From NCBI GenBank assembly GCA_030603665.1, contig JAUVXJ010000010.1:94937-158936 (forward strand): a stretch of DNA of 64,000 nucleotides, given 5' to 3'. The position numbers and the translations under genes were made by a program. Of this stretch, positions 46,381 to 55,908 are shown one piece after another. Each line of letters begins with the position of its first letter. The stretch's first letter is position 1. A model generated the notes under the pieces. It did not search any database, was not told the DNA's origin, and saw nothing but the letters and a program-made list of their open reading frames with translations. Source of the stretch: Chloroflexota bacterium. GTDB taxonomy: Bacteria > Chloroflexota > Anaerolineae > UBA7937 > B3-Chlor.

Positions 46381-47259
46381 CTAAGGCGCAAGTAGTTCAC
46401 TCAGCGTGACCAGACGGTAACCCCGCGCCCGCAGCTCGTCGATGATCGTCGGCAGTACGTCTGCCGTCTCCTGCGCCCCCACATGCATGACCACGATCGC
46501 ACCGTTGCAGGCCCCCTCGATAGCAGAGTCAAGGACCTTCTCTGCCGTCCTGTCCGCGGTCCAATCCCAGACGTGGTAGGTCCAGTAGATGGTGAAATAG
46601 CCATTCTCGTGTACCACCCGGCGAACCCGGTCGTCGCGGTTCCCGAAGGGCGGCCGGAAGTACGGTTTAGTGCTCTGGCCTGTCAACTCCACCACCCTGT
46701 CCTCGATGGCCGCCAACTCGACCGCGATCTGTGTGCCCGTCAACTCGGTGAAACGGGGATGCGTATCGGAGTGGTTGCCCAGCTCGTGGCCGTTGTCTAC
46801 GATCTGCTGAAGGAGCTCTGGTCCTCCCGGCTGTCTGAGCATGATGCCGGTGACGAAGAAGGTGCAGCGTACATCTTTCTGGCGAAGAGTGTCCAACATG
46901 GAGGGCAAGGGCGCGAGGCTGGAACCGGCATCGAGAGTGAGAGCGATCCAGGGCCGCCCGGGGTCGCCGCGTGCGATCTCCGCCGCACCTGGGGGCGGCG
47001 GAGGAGGGGGGGGCAGCGTCGCAGTCGGGGTGGGGACGCTCGTGGGCGTGGACGTAGGCAACACGGTAGCTGTGAAGGTAGAGGTGGGCACGGCAGTCGC
47101 TGTGACCGTTGAAGTGGCGGTGGGTAGGGGTGTGGGCGTCGAGGTTGGTGGAAGGAATTGAGAAATCACCGGGAGGTCTCTCGCCGATGGCACGCCGCAG
47201 GCGGTGACCTGCAGGAGCAAACCAAACAGAAGGAGTGGTAGGAGCCTATTGCTCTTCAA
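46381..47259 (-). CDS. Polysaccharide deacetylase (NodB domain) lipoprotein
   Basis: 292 residues. The signal MKSNRLLPLLLFGLLLQVTA leads to a lipobox cysteine, followed by a Thr/Pro-rich linker. The NodB domain has ALTLDAGSS (metal Asp), NHSDTHPRF (metal His pair), RPPFGNRDD, and VVMHVGAQETADVL. The enzyme removes acetyl groups from peptidoglycan or another aminosugar polymer outside the membrane. A TTG start at 47259 is favoured: it has AGGAGAG 8 nt upstream and overlaps the end of the preceding amidase gene by 14 nt, implying coupled translation. Confidence 0.85.
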   Translation of the reverse strand: MKSNRLLPLLLFGLLLQVTACGVPSARDLPVISQFLPPTSTPTPLPTATSTVTATAVPTSTFTATVLPTSTPTSVPTPTATLPPPPPPPPGAAEIARGDPGRPWIALTLDAGSSLAPLPSMLDTLRQKDVRCTFFVTGIMLRQPGGPELLQQIVDNGHELGNHSDTHPRFTELTGTQIAVELAAIEDRVVELTGQSTKPYFRPPFGNRDDRVRRVVHENGYFTIYWTYHVWDWTADRTAEKVLDSAIEGACNGAIVVMHVGAQETADVLPTIIDELRARGYRLVTLSELLAP

Positions 47260-48088
47260 AGCGCAGTCTCTCCTGAACGGCATTAGCGATGTAACCATTG
47301 GCAAAATAGGGATAGAGATTCGCCCCCGGGCAAGAGGTGGCAGCGTAGTCGCGGTGCCCCTGGATCATCTGGGGAGGGATCGAGTATTCATGGCAGAGCC
47401 AGCTAGCCAGATCGACCACGGATGCCAGTTGGGCCTGATTGATCTCTTGGATGTTGTAGTTCCCCATTACGGTGATCAGAGCATGGCCGGTGGGATCGTA
47501 CTCGGTCGCCGTGTCACCTGCGAACTCCAGAGGACGTCCCTCATATACGTACCCTTCCCGGTCGATGAGGAAGTGATAAGGAATATCAACCCAGCCCCGC
47601 ACCCTACGAGACCAACTCTGGAGAGATCTCATGCGCGCCGCCGCCCCGCTGTAGAATTCAGAACCATCGTGATGCACGGTGATCCGGTCCAGCGTGTGAG
47701 GGATGTATCCCTCGGTTGTGTCCACGGACCCCCACTCTGCGCGCGAGATCACCGCTGGCTTCTGCGGTGGCCCGTGCAGCTCTGGCGCTGGCAAAATGAT
47801 GGGTGTGGAGGTAGGGGTTGGCGTGAACGTCGCCGTGCTCGTCGGAGTGGGTGGCACCTGCGTCGCTGTGGGCGACGGCGTGGCCGAAGGAGTGGCCGTG
47901 GCAGTGGGCGTCGAGATGGGCTGTGCCGAAGGAGTGGAGGGCACCAAAGTTACAGTCTGTGCCTCCGACCCCAGTGCTGTGTGTGGCATGGGCAGCATGT
48001 CTTTGAGCAGCAGGGCAGCCACTACCCCGGCCACCAGACTCAAGATGGGGACGACTATCCACGCCTTACCGACCGACTTGCGCTGCAT
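47246..48088 (-). CDS. Zinc amidase of the PGRP/amidase-2 family
   Basis: 280 residues. An N-terminal membrane anchor (about 9-30), a long Thr/Pro/Ser linker (about 50-95), then an N-acetylmuramoyl-L-alanine amidase domain. The zinc ligands fall in ITVHHDGSE and GHRDYAATSCPG, and the IPYHFLIDREGYVYEGRP strand is typical of PGRPs. It should cleave the amide between muramic acid and the stem peptide in the wall. It is translationally coupled to the following polysaccharide deacetylase, a logical cell-wall pair. Confidence 0.88.
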   Translation of the reverse strand: MQRKSVGKAWIVVPILSLVAGVVAALLLKDMLPMPHTALGSEAQTVTLVPSTPSAQPISTPTATATPSATPSPTATQVPPTPTSTATFTPTPTSTPIILPAPELHGPPQKPAVISRAEWGSVDTTEGYIPHTLDRITVHHDGSEFYSGAAARMRSLQSWSRRVRGWVDIPYHFLIDREGYVYEGRPLEFAGDTATEYDPTGHALITVMGNYNIQEINQAQLASVVDLASWLCHEYSIPPQMIQGHRDYAATSCPGANLYPYFANGYIANAVQERLRFEEQ

Positions 48089-48220
48089 GTCTTTCCACCA
48101 TATTAGTGTATGATCTGCCCTCGGCCCGCAGGCCGTTCGTCAGGCCCGCACTGGTCGCGGCAGCCAGCACTGACTTACTGCATATCGTAACCCAGCTTGT
48201 CTCTTCGGACAAGCCTCAGG

Positions 48221-48250
48221 TTGGACCTGCGGAGTCATTTCCTGTATAAT
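48221..48250 (+). promoter_or_regulatory. Promoter of the POR operon
   Basis: -35 TTGGAC (48221-48226), 18-bp spacer, -10 TATAAT (48245-48250), about 50 bp before the GTG of the gamma subunit. Confidence 0.6.
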
Positions 48251-48303
48251 ACTGCTTTGGTGCACTGCACGCGCCCACAACCGATTTATCCTAGGAGGAC
48301 AGA

Positions 48304-48876
48304 GTGGCCGAACTTACAGAGATTCGCTGGCATGGGCGTGGAGGTCAGGGGGTGGTCACCGCCGGCAAGATGCTGGCGCAGGTTGCCCTGAATAGTGGGC
48401 AGTACTTCCAGGCCTTTCCCGACTATGGCCCGGAGCGAGCTGGTGCGCCCATCAGAGCCTTCACCCGCATCAGCGCAGAACCCATTCACAAGCACTGTCA
48501 GATACAGGCGCCCGACATCGTACTGGTCCTGGACCCGACTCTGCTGGAGGCCATTAACGTATCCGAAGGCCTGAAGGAGGATGGTGTACTGCTGGTCAAC
48601 ACGGAAGACCCCCCGGCGAAGGTTCGTGAGATGGTGGCTTTCCCCACGGGTAAGGTATTCACAGTGGACGCGACGAAGATCGCGCTGGAGACCCTTGGGC
48701 GTGAGATCACCAACACTCCTATGTTGGGCGCACTGGTCAAGGCCACAGGCATCTTGACTATTGACGACCTGATAGCTCAGACGCGAAAGCAGTTTGGGGA
48801 CAAGTTTGGCACGGAGATAGTGAACCGAAACGTAGAGGCTATCAGACGAGCAGCTGACGAGGTTCAGGAGGGTTAG
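48304..48876 (+). CDS. Pyruvate/2-oxoacid:ferredoxin oxidoreductase, gamma subunit
   Basis: 190 residues. The gamma subunit of a four-subunit oxidoreductase that decarboxylates pyruvate (or a related 2-oxoacid) to acyl-CoA with reduction of ferredoxin. Signature IRWHGRGGQGVVTAGKMLA, then FPDYGPERAGAPIRAF. A GTG start follows AGGAGG. The stop codon directly adjoins the ATG of the delta gene. The acyl-CoA produced could feed the ADP-forming CoA ligase at 30 kb. Confidence 0.93.
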   Translation: MAELTEIRWHGRGGQGVVTAGKMLAQVALNSGQYFQAFPDYGPERAGAPIRAFTRISAEPIHKHCQIQAPDIVLVLDPTLLEAINVSEGLKEDGVLLVNTEDPPAKVREMVAFPTGKVFTVDATKIALETLGREITNTPMLGALVKATGILTIDDLIAQTRKQFGDKFGTEIVNRNVEAIRRAADEVQEG

Positions 48877-49176
48877 ATGGTAAATCCGAACGCCGGTTGG
48901 AAAGAGATCCCCTGGGGCGGAAAGATAGTTGAGGCCGGCAACGCTCGGGAATATGAGACCGGCAGTTGGCGGGCGCAACAACCCGTGGTCGACCAGGAAA
49001 CATGCATCAATTGCCTGGAGTGCTGGGTGTTCTGCCCTGATGTCAGTATTGACGTCAAGGACGGGGAGATGGTCGGGTTCCACTTGAGGTTCTGCAAAGG
49101 ATGCGGCATCTGCGCTTCTATTTGCCCGGTGGAGGCCATCACTATGGTGGCAGAAGCGGAAGCTGAAGGATCGTAG
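48877..49176 (+). CDS. Pyruvate/2-oxoacid:ferredoxin oxidoreductase, delta subunit
   Basis: 99 residues. A two-cluster ferredoxin with CINCLECWVFCPD and CKGCGICASICPV, each able to hold a 4Fe-4S centre. It accepts electrons from the catalytic alpha-beta core. Its ATG immediately follows the gamma stop. Confidence 0.93.
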   Translation: MVNPNAGWKEIPWGGKIVEAGNAREYETGSWRAQQPVVDQETCINCLECWVFCPDVSIDVKDGEMVGFHLRFCKGCGICASICPVEAITMVAEAEAEGS

Positions 49177-49218
49177 ATCCTCCCGGTATCTGCCTTGGAC
49201 ACAGGAGGCCATGAAAGA

Positions 49219-50400
49219 ATGAGTAGATTCGAAGCGATGGATGGCAATGCAGCTACTGCCGAGGCCATGCGCCAGATCAACCCCGATGTGGTGCCAGCTT
49301 ATCCCATCACGCCCCAGACCAGCACGGTGCAGACATTCTCTCAGTTTGTGGCGGACGGGGAGGTGGACACGGAATTCATCAGGGTGGAGAGCGAGCACAG
49401 CGCCATGGCCGCCTGCATCGGCGCCTCGGCAGCGGGAGGACGGGTGATGACCGCCACCTCTGCCAATGGCCTGGCTCTGATGTGGGAGATGGTCTACATA
49501 GCCGCCTCCAACAGGACACCCATCGTGATGACCGTGGTCAACCGTGCGCTCTCGGGGCCGATCAACATCCACTGCGATCACAGCGATTCTATGGGCGCTC
49601 GTGACGCAGGCTGGATACAACTCTTTGGGGAGAACCCTCAGGAGGGGTACGACAACTGCATTCAGGCGGTACGTATCGCTGAACACGAGGACGTGCTCCT
49701 GCCGGTAATGAGCATGTACGATGGTTTCATCACCAGCCACGGCCTGGAGCGTGTGCAGATAGAGGATGACGGCGCCATCAAGGACTTCGTCGGCCCTTTC
49801 ACAGCCCACGAAGCCTTGCTTGACGTGGACCATCCCGTCACCTATGGCCCGCTGGACTTCTATGACTTCTATATGGAACACAAGCGTCAGCAGGTTGAGG
49901 GCATGAAGCACGCCAGGAGAGTCATCCTGGAGGTGGCCGCCGACTTCGAGAAGCGCTTCGGTCGGCACTATGGCTTCTTCGATGGGTATCGGCTGGACGA
50001 CGCCGAGCTGGCCCTGGTCGTGTTGTCCTCCACCGCAGGCACCGCGCGCAGCGTGGTGGACGATCTGCGGTCTCAGGGGTTGAAGGTGGGATTGCTGAAA
50101 CCTCGCGTCTTCAGACCGTTCCCCGCCGAGGAACTGGCCGACGCACTGCGGGACAAGGCCGTGGTCGGCGTAATGGACCGTTCCGACTCCTTCGGCGCCC
50201 TTGGCGGCCCACTGTTCATGGAACTGTCCGCCGCATTCAAGATACACGACGTGCCTGCCAAGACGGTGGACTACGTCTTCGGACTGGGTGGCCGCGATAC
50301 CACACCCGATCAGATAGAGAGCGTATTCCGCGATTTGGCCGGGATCGCCGAGACGGGAAAGATCCAGCAACCGGTCACCTATCTCGGCGTCCGCGAATGA
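49219..50400 (+). CDS. Pyruvate/2-oxoacid:ferredoxin oxidoreductase, alpha subunit
   Basis: 393 residues. It opens MDGNAATAEAMRQINPDVV and contains AYPITPQTSTVQTFSQF, VESEHSAMAACIGASAAGGR and the NIHCDHSDSMGARDAG segment, all typical of POR alpha. The later part carries the domain-III-like VLSSTAGTARSVVDDLRSQG and DRSDSFGALGGPL. ATG 49219 is 10 nt past AGGAGG; an upstream in-frame start at 49195 lacks family similarity. Substrate (pyruvate versus another 2-oxoacid) is inferred. Confidence 0.92.
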   Translation: MSRFEAMDGNAATAEAMRQINPDVVPAYPITPQTSTVQTFSQFVADGEVDTEFIRVESEHSAMAACIGASAAGGRVMTATSANGLALMWEMVYIAASNRTPIVMTVVNRALSGPINIHCDHSDSMGARDAGWIQLFGENPQEGYDNCIQAVRIAEHEDVLLPVMSMYDGFITSHGLERVQIEDDGAIKDFVGPFTAHEALLDVDHPVTYGPLDFYDFYMEHKRQQVEGMKHARRVILEVAADFEKRFGRHYGFFDGYRLDDAELALVVLSSTAGTARSVVDDLRSQGLKVGLLKPRVFRPFPAEELADALRDKAVVGVMDRSDSFGALGGPLFMELSAAFKIHDVPAKTVDYVFGLGGRDTTPDQIESVFRDLAGIAETGKIQQPVTYLGVRE

Positions 50401-50471
50401 GGCCCTGGGCCAAGATGACGCGCGCCTCTCGAAGAGCTTGATAATGCTCCGCCTCTCAGAAGGAGACAAAG

Positions 50472-51410
50472 ATGGCAACAGCACTCAAACTGAAAGAGCT
50501 ATATAAGAAGGAAGATCGCTTGACCCCAGGGCACCGGCTTTGCGCCGGCTGCGCCGCGCCCATTATCGTGCGGCAGATCCTGACGGCCATTGATGAGCCT
50601 GTCGTCCTGGCCAATGCCACAGGGTGTTTGGAGGTCTCGACCACCATCTATCCCTACACCGCCTGGGACGTGCCCTGGATCCATACCGCCTTCGAGACCG
50701 CGGCATCCACCATCAGCGGTGTGGAGACGATGTACCGGTCTCTGGTGAAGCAGGGCAAGATAGAGGACCGCGGCATCAAGTTCGTGGCTTTTGGGGGCGA
50801 CGGCGGTACTTACGACATCGGCATCCAGGCTCTGTCCGGGATGATGGAACGGGGTCACAAGGCCCTCTACGTCTGCTACAACAACGAGGCCTACATGAAT
50901 ACGGGCATCCAACGTTCGGGGGCCACCCCGCTGGGCGCGTGGACCACGACCTCGCCCGTAGGCAGAGTCATTCCCGGCAAGCCTCGCCCTCGCAAAGACC
51001 TGACCGCCATCGCCGCGGCTCACGATATTCCGTACGCGGCCCAGGCCGCACCCCACAAGTGGCGGGACCTGATGAAGAAGGTGCGCAAGGCGGTGGCCGC
51101 CAATGGGGCCTCTTTCATGAACGTGCTGTCCTCCTGCAACCGCGGCTGGCGCCACGAGACGGACCAGACCATCGAGGTCACTCGACTGGCAGTGGAGACC
51201 TGCTACTGGCCGCTGTACGAGGTGGAGGACGGGGAGTGGAAACTGACCTACCGTCCCAAGGAGAAACTGCCCATCGAGGAGTTCCTCAAGCCTCAGGGGC
51301 GGTTCCGGCACCTCTTCAGTGAGGAGAACAAGCATATCATCGGGCAGCTGCAGACCGGGGTGGATCGCAAGTGGAGGAAACTCCTCGAGAGGTGTGGCGA
51401 GGAAGAGTAG
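50472..51410 (+). CDS. Pyruvate/2-oxoacid:ferredoxin oxidoreductase, beta subunit
   Basis: 312 residues, the thiamine-pyrophosphate subunit. GHRLCAGCAAPIIVRQIL and NATGCLEVSTTIYPY carry cluster/TPP contacts; the TPP-magnesium motif is GGDGGTYDIGIQAL through to YNNEAYMNTGIQRSG. It is separated from alpha by 71 bp and followed by a strong terminator, so it ends the operon. Confidence 0.93.
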   Translation: MATALKLKELYKKEDRLTPGHRLCAGCAAPIIVRQILTAIDEPVVLANATGCLEVSTTIYPYTAWDVPWIHTAFETAASTISGVETMYRSLVKQGKIEDRGIKFVAFGGDGGTYDIGIQALSGMMERGHKALYVCYNNEAYMNTGIQRSGATPLGAWTTTSPVGRVIPGKPRPRKDLTAIAAAHDIPYAAQAAPHKWRDLMKKVRKAVAANGASFMNVLSSCNRGWRHETDQTIEVTRLAVETCYWPLYEVEDGEWKLTYRPKEKLPIEEFLKPQGRFRHLFSEENKHIIGQLQTGVDRKWRKLLERCGEEE

Positions 51411-51431
51411 GCGCAGATCTCAGCAACGTCG

Positions 51432-51469
51432 GGGCAGCATCGCCGAAGGGTGGTGCTGCCCTTTTGTTT
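51432..51469 (+). terminator. Rho-independent terminator of the POR operon
   Basis: GGGCAGCA (51432-51439) pairs with TGCTGCCC (51454-51461), followed by TTTTGTTT. It lies 22 bp after the stop of the beta subunit. Confidence 0.85.
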
Positions 51470-51545
51470 CGGCCTGGCGGTTGCTCAATTCGACAAGGGC
51501 CGGCCGCAGCACAGAGAGCGACCCCGGTCACCCTTGCCCTCGGAG

Positions 51546-53963
51546 CTAGACCTGCAAGCCCGTTAAGAGGAGCGGACCTCTCTCGACCTCCAGGCCATCG
51601 AGACGCAGGAACAGATCGTACCTACCGGCGGGCAGTCCATCGGGCAGCAGCAGGTTATGCTGATCTCGAACCATCTCATCCTGCTCCCAGCTGGTGGGCG
51701 GGTGTGCCCCTCCCGTCGGCCTGACGTCTCGAGATACCACCACGTTGCCAGCCTGGTCCTGCAACTGCAGAGCAAGCGTGAAGTCGGTGTCTATCTGCCC
51801 GGCCGCTTGCCAGAAGAGGGTAAGATGCAGCGTGTCCCCCGCATGCACAGGCTCGTCGGGTTGGTGCTCGTACCCCAGCTTGGAGAGGTTGTATCCCAGC
51901 AGGTGCACAGGCCCAAAGTCTACCTCCCACCTAACCTGGATGCCCAGCGCCTCGATGGGCGACGGGGCTTCGGCCTTCGTTACCTCGATGGGTTCCAGCA
52001 CAGTGTGGTCACCCAGCGCCTCGCCGTTCCTTGACACGGCCAGCCTCTCTCCCGTCTCCAGGTTGTACATGCCAATCTCCAGCTGATGCTCTCCCGGCGG
52101 AGTGGCGGGCAGCACCAGCACGCCGTAGTTGTCGGCGAGAACCTCGCCCTCGTTCCAGGTCGTCGTCGGCCTGGCTCCCCCAACCGGCTCCGCATCTCTC
52201 TGACCCACGATGTGCCAGCGGCCGTCGAGGATATGGGTGAAGACCTTGTATCTCTCTCCTATCTCGCCCAAAGCCTGCCAGAAGAGGGTCAGCTGCAAGA
52301 CGTCGCCGGCCCTCACCTGAGAATCGGCTAGGCTGTATCCCAACAGGGCGATCTCTTCGCCAAACTCGAGGTCCAGTGGATGCTGTATCTCTGCGCTGAC
52401 CTCCTCCAGGGGTACGGCGTAGGTCACCAGCCGCACATTCCCGTGCCAGGAATCTGAAGCCTTGAAGGTCCGGTCATCCAGCCAGCCTTCGACGAAGCGG
52501 TCGGGGTCGCTCTCGTCAGTGCCCCAGAACAAAGCGTACAGCTGCCGATGCTGGGCCTCGATGCGCTCTAGCGCCTCCTCCGTCCTGACCTGGTCCAGAG
52601 GGCGCTGGCCGGGGAGAGGATAGATGGGCAGGTCGCCCTGGTAGTAGTAAGAGAAGATCTCTATCTGCCCCGGCGCGTTCAAGATGATGGCATCGCCCTC
52701 CTGCCCCGCCGCGCTGATGTAGCTGGCGATGCCCCTGTAGTCGTCGCGAGCGTACCGCTCATCATAGTAGTAGTTGCTCAAGGACCGGGCACTGGCGACC
52801 ACGACGAACACTAGAAGAACGGCAGCCAGGCCCCAGCGGACAGCGGTGCGAGCGTCGGCGCTGCCGTCAGCAGTGAGCCACTCGCCGCAGATTCCTCTCG
52901 CCAGAAGGAGACAGAAAGCGGGCATGACGAGGAGAAGGAACTTGGGGCCATACGCTGGACGGCTCAGAGAGAGGACGTACATGGCCAGGATGGGCACACA
53001 TAGGTAGAGCAGGGTGAAGAGGAGGGCATCGAGCTTGGGGCGCGACAAGATCTCGGGCAGCCCCGGCCTCTTCCGGCCCGGGGGCCAGAACACGAGGGGC
53101 AGAGCCCCCAGCAGCAACACCACGCCAAATGTCAGTACCACCAAGGTCGTCTGCGGCTCCACCGACAGGCCCAGACTGAATACCCGGAGAAGCTCCTGGA
53201 TGAGAAAGCTCAGGCTGAAGGGTTGGCTCACGGCAGGCCAGGTGGTCAGCTGCCCCCCGGCCACTCTCAGCCAGGGGAGGTATAAGGCCACGACCAGTAG
53301 CTGTGCACCGGCCCAGGCAGCTATCGTACGGAGCCGGCGCAGGGACGGGTAGGCGATCATCCCCAGCCCGTACGCGAGATTGGCCACCAGTGGAACGGTG
53401 AAGGCGAAGTAGTGAGTGTACAACGCCGCCGTCGTGAAACAGACGTACAGGACAGCCCACAGGACGACGTGCCGCTGGATGGTGGCCCCCCTCTCCGTCA
53501 ATGACCTCATCCATTTCACGAAGAAGAGCACGGCCAGGGCTGACCACAGGGCCACCAGGATGTACATCCTGGCCTCCTGGGAATAGTAGACTTGGAAAGG
53601 CGAGATGGCGGCCAGAAAGGCGGCGACGTAGGCCACGCGTCGATGGAACAGTTCCCGCCCCAGCAGAAAGGTCACGTAGACCAGTATGGTGCCCGCCAGG
53701 GCGGAAAGGGAACGGAGAGCGGTCTCGCTGTTGCCCCAGAGGCGCACCCAGAAGTGCAGGAGGTAGTAGTATAGAGGTGGATGAATGTCATGAGCTGCAT
53801 CGCGGGTGATGCTGGGCAGACTGCGCAGAGCCAGAGCCGCGCTATTGCCCTCGTCAGCCCACAGGCTCTGTCCATGGAGGCGATAGCAGCGCAGGGATAG
53901 CGCGAGCAGGATGATCACCCCCAGAACCAGCCGCTCGCACCAGGCCCGTCTGCCCTTCAGCAT
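51546..53963 (-). CDS. GT39/ArnT-like membrane glycosyltransferase with duplicated C-terminal domain
   Basis: 805 residues. About twelve membrane spans follow an N-terminal loop with the LWADEG catalytic acid motif and HDIHPPLYYYLLHFW, typical of polyprenyl-phosphate-sugar transferases (GT39/GT83). After residue about 540 come two soluble beta units, each with a GYxL-AGDxLxLTLFWQA core (about 540-660 and 685-800). They face the outside and may bind glycan. It overlaps the upstream glycoside hydrolase gene by 7 nt, pointing to a common job in making or trimming surface glycans. Confidence 0.85.
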   Translation of the reverse strand: MLKGRRAWCERLVLGVIILLALSLRCYRLHGQSLWADEGNSAALALRSLPSITRDAAHDIHPPLYYYLLHFWVRLWGNSETALRSLSALAGTILVYVTFLLGRELFHRRVAYVAAFLAAISPFQVYYSQEARMYILVALWSALAVLFFVKWMRSLTERGATIQRHVVLWAVLYVCFTTAALYTHYFAFTVPLVANLAYGLGMIAYPSLRRLRTIAAWAGAQLLVVALYLPWLRVAGGQLTTWPAVSQPFSLSFLIQELLRVFSLGLSVEPQTTLVVLTFGVVLLLGALPLVFWPPGRKRPGLPEILSRPKLDALLFTLLYLCVPILAMYVLSLSRPAYGPKFLLLVMPAFCLLLARGICGEWLTADGSADARTAVRWGLAAVLLVFVVVASARSLSNYYYDERYARDDYRGIASYISAAGQEGDAIILNAPGQIEIFSYYYQGDLPIYPLPGQRPLDQVRTEEALERIEAQHRQLYALFWGTDESDPDRFVEGWLDDRTFKASDSWHGNVRLVTYAVPLEEVSAEIQHPLDLEFGEEIALLGYSLADSQVRAGDVLQLTLFWQALGEIGERYKVFTHILDGRWHIVGQRDAEPVGGARPTTTWNEGEVLADNYGVLVLPATPPGEHQLEIGMYNLETGERLAVSRNGEALGDHTVLEPIEVTKAEAPSPIEALGIQVRWEVDFGPVHLLGYNLSKLGYEHQPDEPVHAGDTLHLTLFWQAAGQIDTDFTLALQLQDQAGNVVVSRDVRPTGGAHPPTSWEQDEMVRDQHNLLLPDGLPAGRYDLFLRLDGLEVERGPLLLTGLQV

Positions 53964-55702
53964 GGAACGCCCTGATGAATGCGGTTGCGAAACGCTACGT
54001 ACAGGATGAACAGAGACAGGGTGGTGAGAATCAGGAGCGAGAGACCGCGCCGGACGATGAATAGGGGAGTGTGACGAACGATCAATCCATCGATAGCGAC
54101 CCGGTCGTTGTCATGGGCCGCGTCAGCGACCCTCAATCGCACCTCGTGATGGCCATGGGCGAGGCCAGCGACCAGAGGCAACTCCTCCCCGTACCTGGCA
54201 CTCCAACCGCTGAGATCCAGCTCTGCGCTCCGGCCGTCTACGGTGACTTCCAACCTGGCAGGGTTCGAGTCCGGCACCGGCACCAGGCTGAGACCGGTGC
54301 CCAGGAATGTGAAACTTAGACTATCCCCCATAGAGTCGGTGGCGCGGTACCTGCCGAGGACCGCCTCATCGTCCTCTACGTCCTGCCAGGACCCGGCATA
54401 GGTCAATGCCCAGTGGTCCTCCTGATGGTAGCCCAGTCCCACTACGGGCGGCGAGGTGGCCTGCTCTTTGAGAGCGTCGTACACCGGATAGGGGTAGAAG
54501 TTCGGCTCCATCATGCGGAAGTAATAGAAAGCCTGATTCTTCTCGTGGTCACTGGGCCTCTTGAAGAACCAGTAGTTCATCACGCCCATCCACGGCCACT
54601 CTGCCTGAGCCCTTCGATATGCCCCAGCCGAGTACTCGGCCTGGAGTTCTTCGCTAACTCGACCGTAGTAGGGGAAGCTGTCGAAACCGCGAGGCAGCGC
54701 GTTCCACCCCACCTCTGATGCCCAGACAGGTTTGTGGGCGTCCCCATTCTCCACCATCAGCTCCCGGATCAGCATCACCCGGGAGAAGTTAGCGCGGTCA
54801 GGATGCACCCGCCGGTCGGTGGGGCCGTTCCATAACCCATATCCCTGGACCGACAGGATGTCGAAATAGTCCGTGGCCCCGGCATCGTACATCCTCTGCA
54901 AAAAGATCAGATCCATCAGGTTCCGCTCGGTCAACTCCGTCGTCGGCGCCAGCCCGGCAGACAGGATGACCACATCAGGGTCCGCCTCTTTGGCCCTCGT
55001 GTATCCCACCTTGAGCAGTGCGGTGTAGGCCTCTGGGTCCACAGCTGCCTCTCCCCATTCGGGGTAGATGTTGGGCTCGTTCCAGATCTGATAGTATTTG
55101 ATTTGTCCCTTGTAGCGGCTGACCACGGCATAGACAAAGTCGCCGTAGTCGGCGTAGTCATCGGGCGGCGCCAGAGTTCCTCCCTCATTTCCGGCCGCCC
55201 GGCTCCAGGCTGGTGGGTTGTCGAGGCGAGCGATGATCTGTATTCCATACTCCTCCGCCAGGTCCACGATGTGGTCGTACTTCTCCCAAGAGGAGACCGC
55301 ACGGCCCTCTCGGCGATCCAGGAAGACGCCCTTCTCTTCGATCTCAATGTCTTCCCAGGGAAACTCCTGCCTGATCCATTTGAAACCGGCATTTCTGATC
55401 AAGCGAAAGGAACGATGGATCTTCCAGTCATCCACCTCCTGCTCCAGGAAGGTGTTGATGCCGTAGGGGTTCAAGCCAGTATGGGCCACTGGCACGTAGG
55501 GCTCAACCTCTGGCGCGGGCCGCTCCAGTCTGATGAGCACCAAAGCGCCCAGCCCCTTGATCTGCTCCACCAGCTTCTGTTCTCCCGTCCAGTCTCGCAG
55601 AGCAGCCGAGGCTGTCCCCGGCAAGTAGACGAGGGCTATGGCCAGCAAGAGGAGTGTGGCGAGCGTGACGGTCAGGATCCCCGTCTTCCTAGACATTGAC
55701 AT
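53957..55702 (-). CDS. Membrane-anchored glycoside hydrolase (clan A, GH5/GH39-like)
   Basis: 581 residues. A signal/anchor at the N-terminus (ATLLLLAIALVYLPGTASA), a TIM-barrel hydrolase domain (about 85-420), a small beta domain (about 425-535) and a C-terminal membrane span ending in a basic tail. The probable acid/base is E209 in YQIWNEPN, the nucleophile E330 in VWASEVGWN. The substrate is unknown. The active domain would sit outside the cell. A promoter lies just upstream; the following GT39-type gene overlaps its end. Confidence 0.85.
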   Translation of the reverse strand: MSMSRKTGILTVTLATLLLLAIALVYLPGTASAALRDWTGEQKLVEQIKGLGALVLIRLERPAPEVEPYVPVAHTGLNPYGINTFLEQEVDDWKIHRSFRLIRNAGFKWIRQEFPWEDIEIEEKGVFLDRREGRAVSSWEKYDHIVDLAEEYGIQIIARLDNPPAWSRAAGNEGGTLAPPDDYADYGDFVYAVVSRYKGQIKYYQIWNEPNIYPEWGEAAVDPEAYTALLKVGYTRAKEADPDVVILSAGLAPTTELTERNLMDLIFLQRMYDAGATDYFDILSVQGYGLWNGPTDRRVHPDRANFSRVMLIRELMVENGDAHKPVWASEVGWNALPRGFDSFPYYGRVSEELQAEYSAGAYRRAQAEWPWMGVMNYWFFKRPSDHEKNQAFYYFRMMEPNFYPYPVYDALKEQATSPPVVGLGYHQEDHWALTYAGSWQDVEDDEAVLGRYRATDSMGDSLSFTFLGTGLSLVPVPDSNPARLEVTVDGRSAELDLSGWSARYGEELPLVAGLAHGHHEVRLRVADAAHDNDRVAIDGLIVRHTPLFIVRRGLSLLILTTLSLFILYVAFRNRIHQGVPC

Positions 55703-55734
55703 TGACAGATGTCCTTTCGGTGAGAAACCGATTC

Positions 55735-55764
55735 ATTATACCCCCCGGCGCGGAAGCGTCGCAA
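55735..55764 (-). promoter_or_regulatory. Promoter of the glycoside hydrolase gene
   Basis: Read leftward: -35 TTGCGA (55759-55764), 18-bp spacer, -10 TATAAT (55735-55740), some 33 bp before the ATG at 55702. Confidence 0.6.
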
Positions 55765-55908
55765 ACATTGGAGGCATGGGCACTTCCAAGACGGCAGCTA
55801 GAGGCAGGTGTGGGGCCAGACGGCAACATGGGTGCGTGATCACGCTCCCCGCGCTGGCTGTGGCCTGAAGAGGATGCGTCCGGTGGGCTGTTCCTTGTAC
55901 GTCTTGCC

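Noticed and set aside
48286..50484. A 732-codon open frame antisense to the POR gamma, delta and alpha genes
   Set aside because: It mirrors highly conserved POR genes, has no recognisable domain and an odd His/Gly/Arg-rich composition; long antisense frames are common in high-GC DNA.
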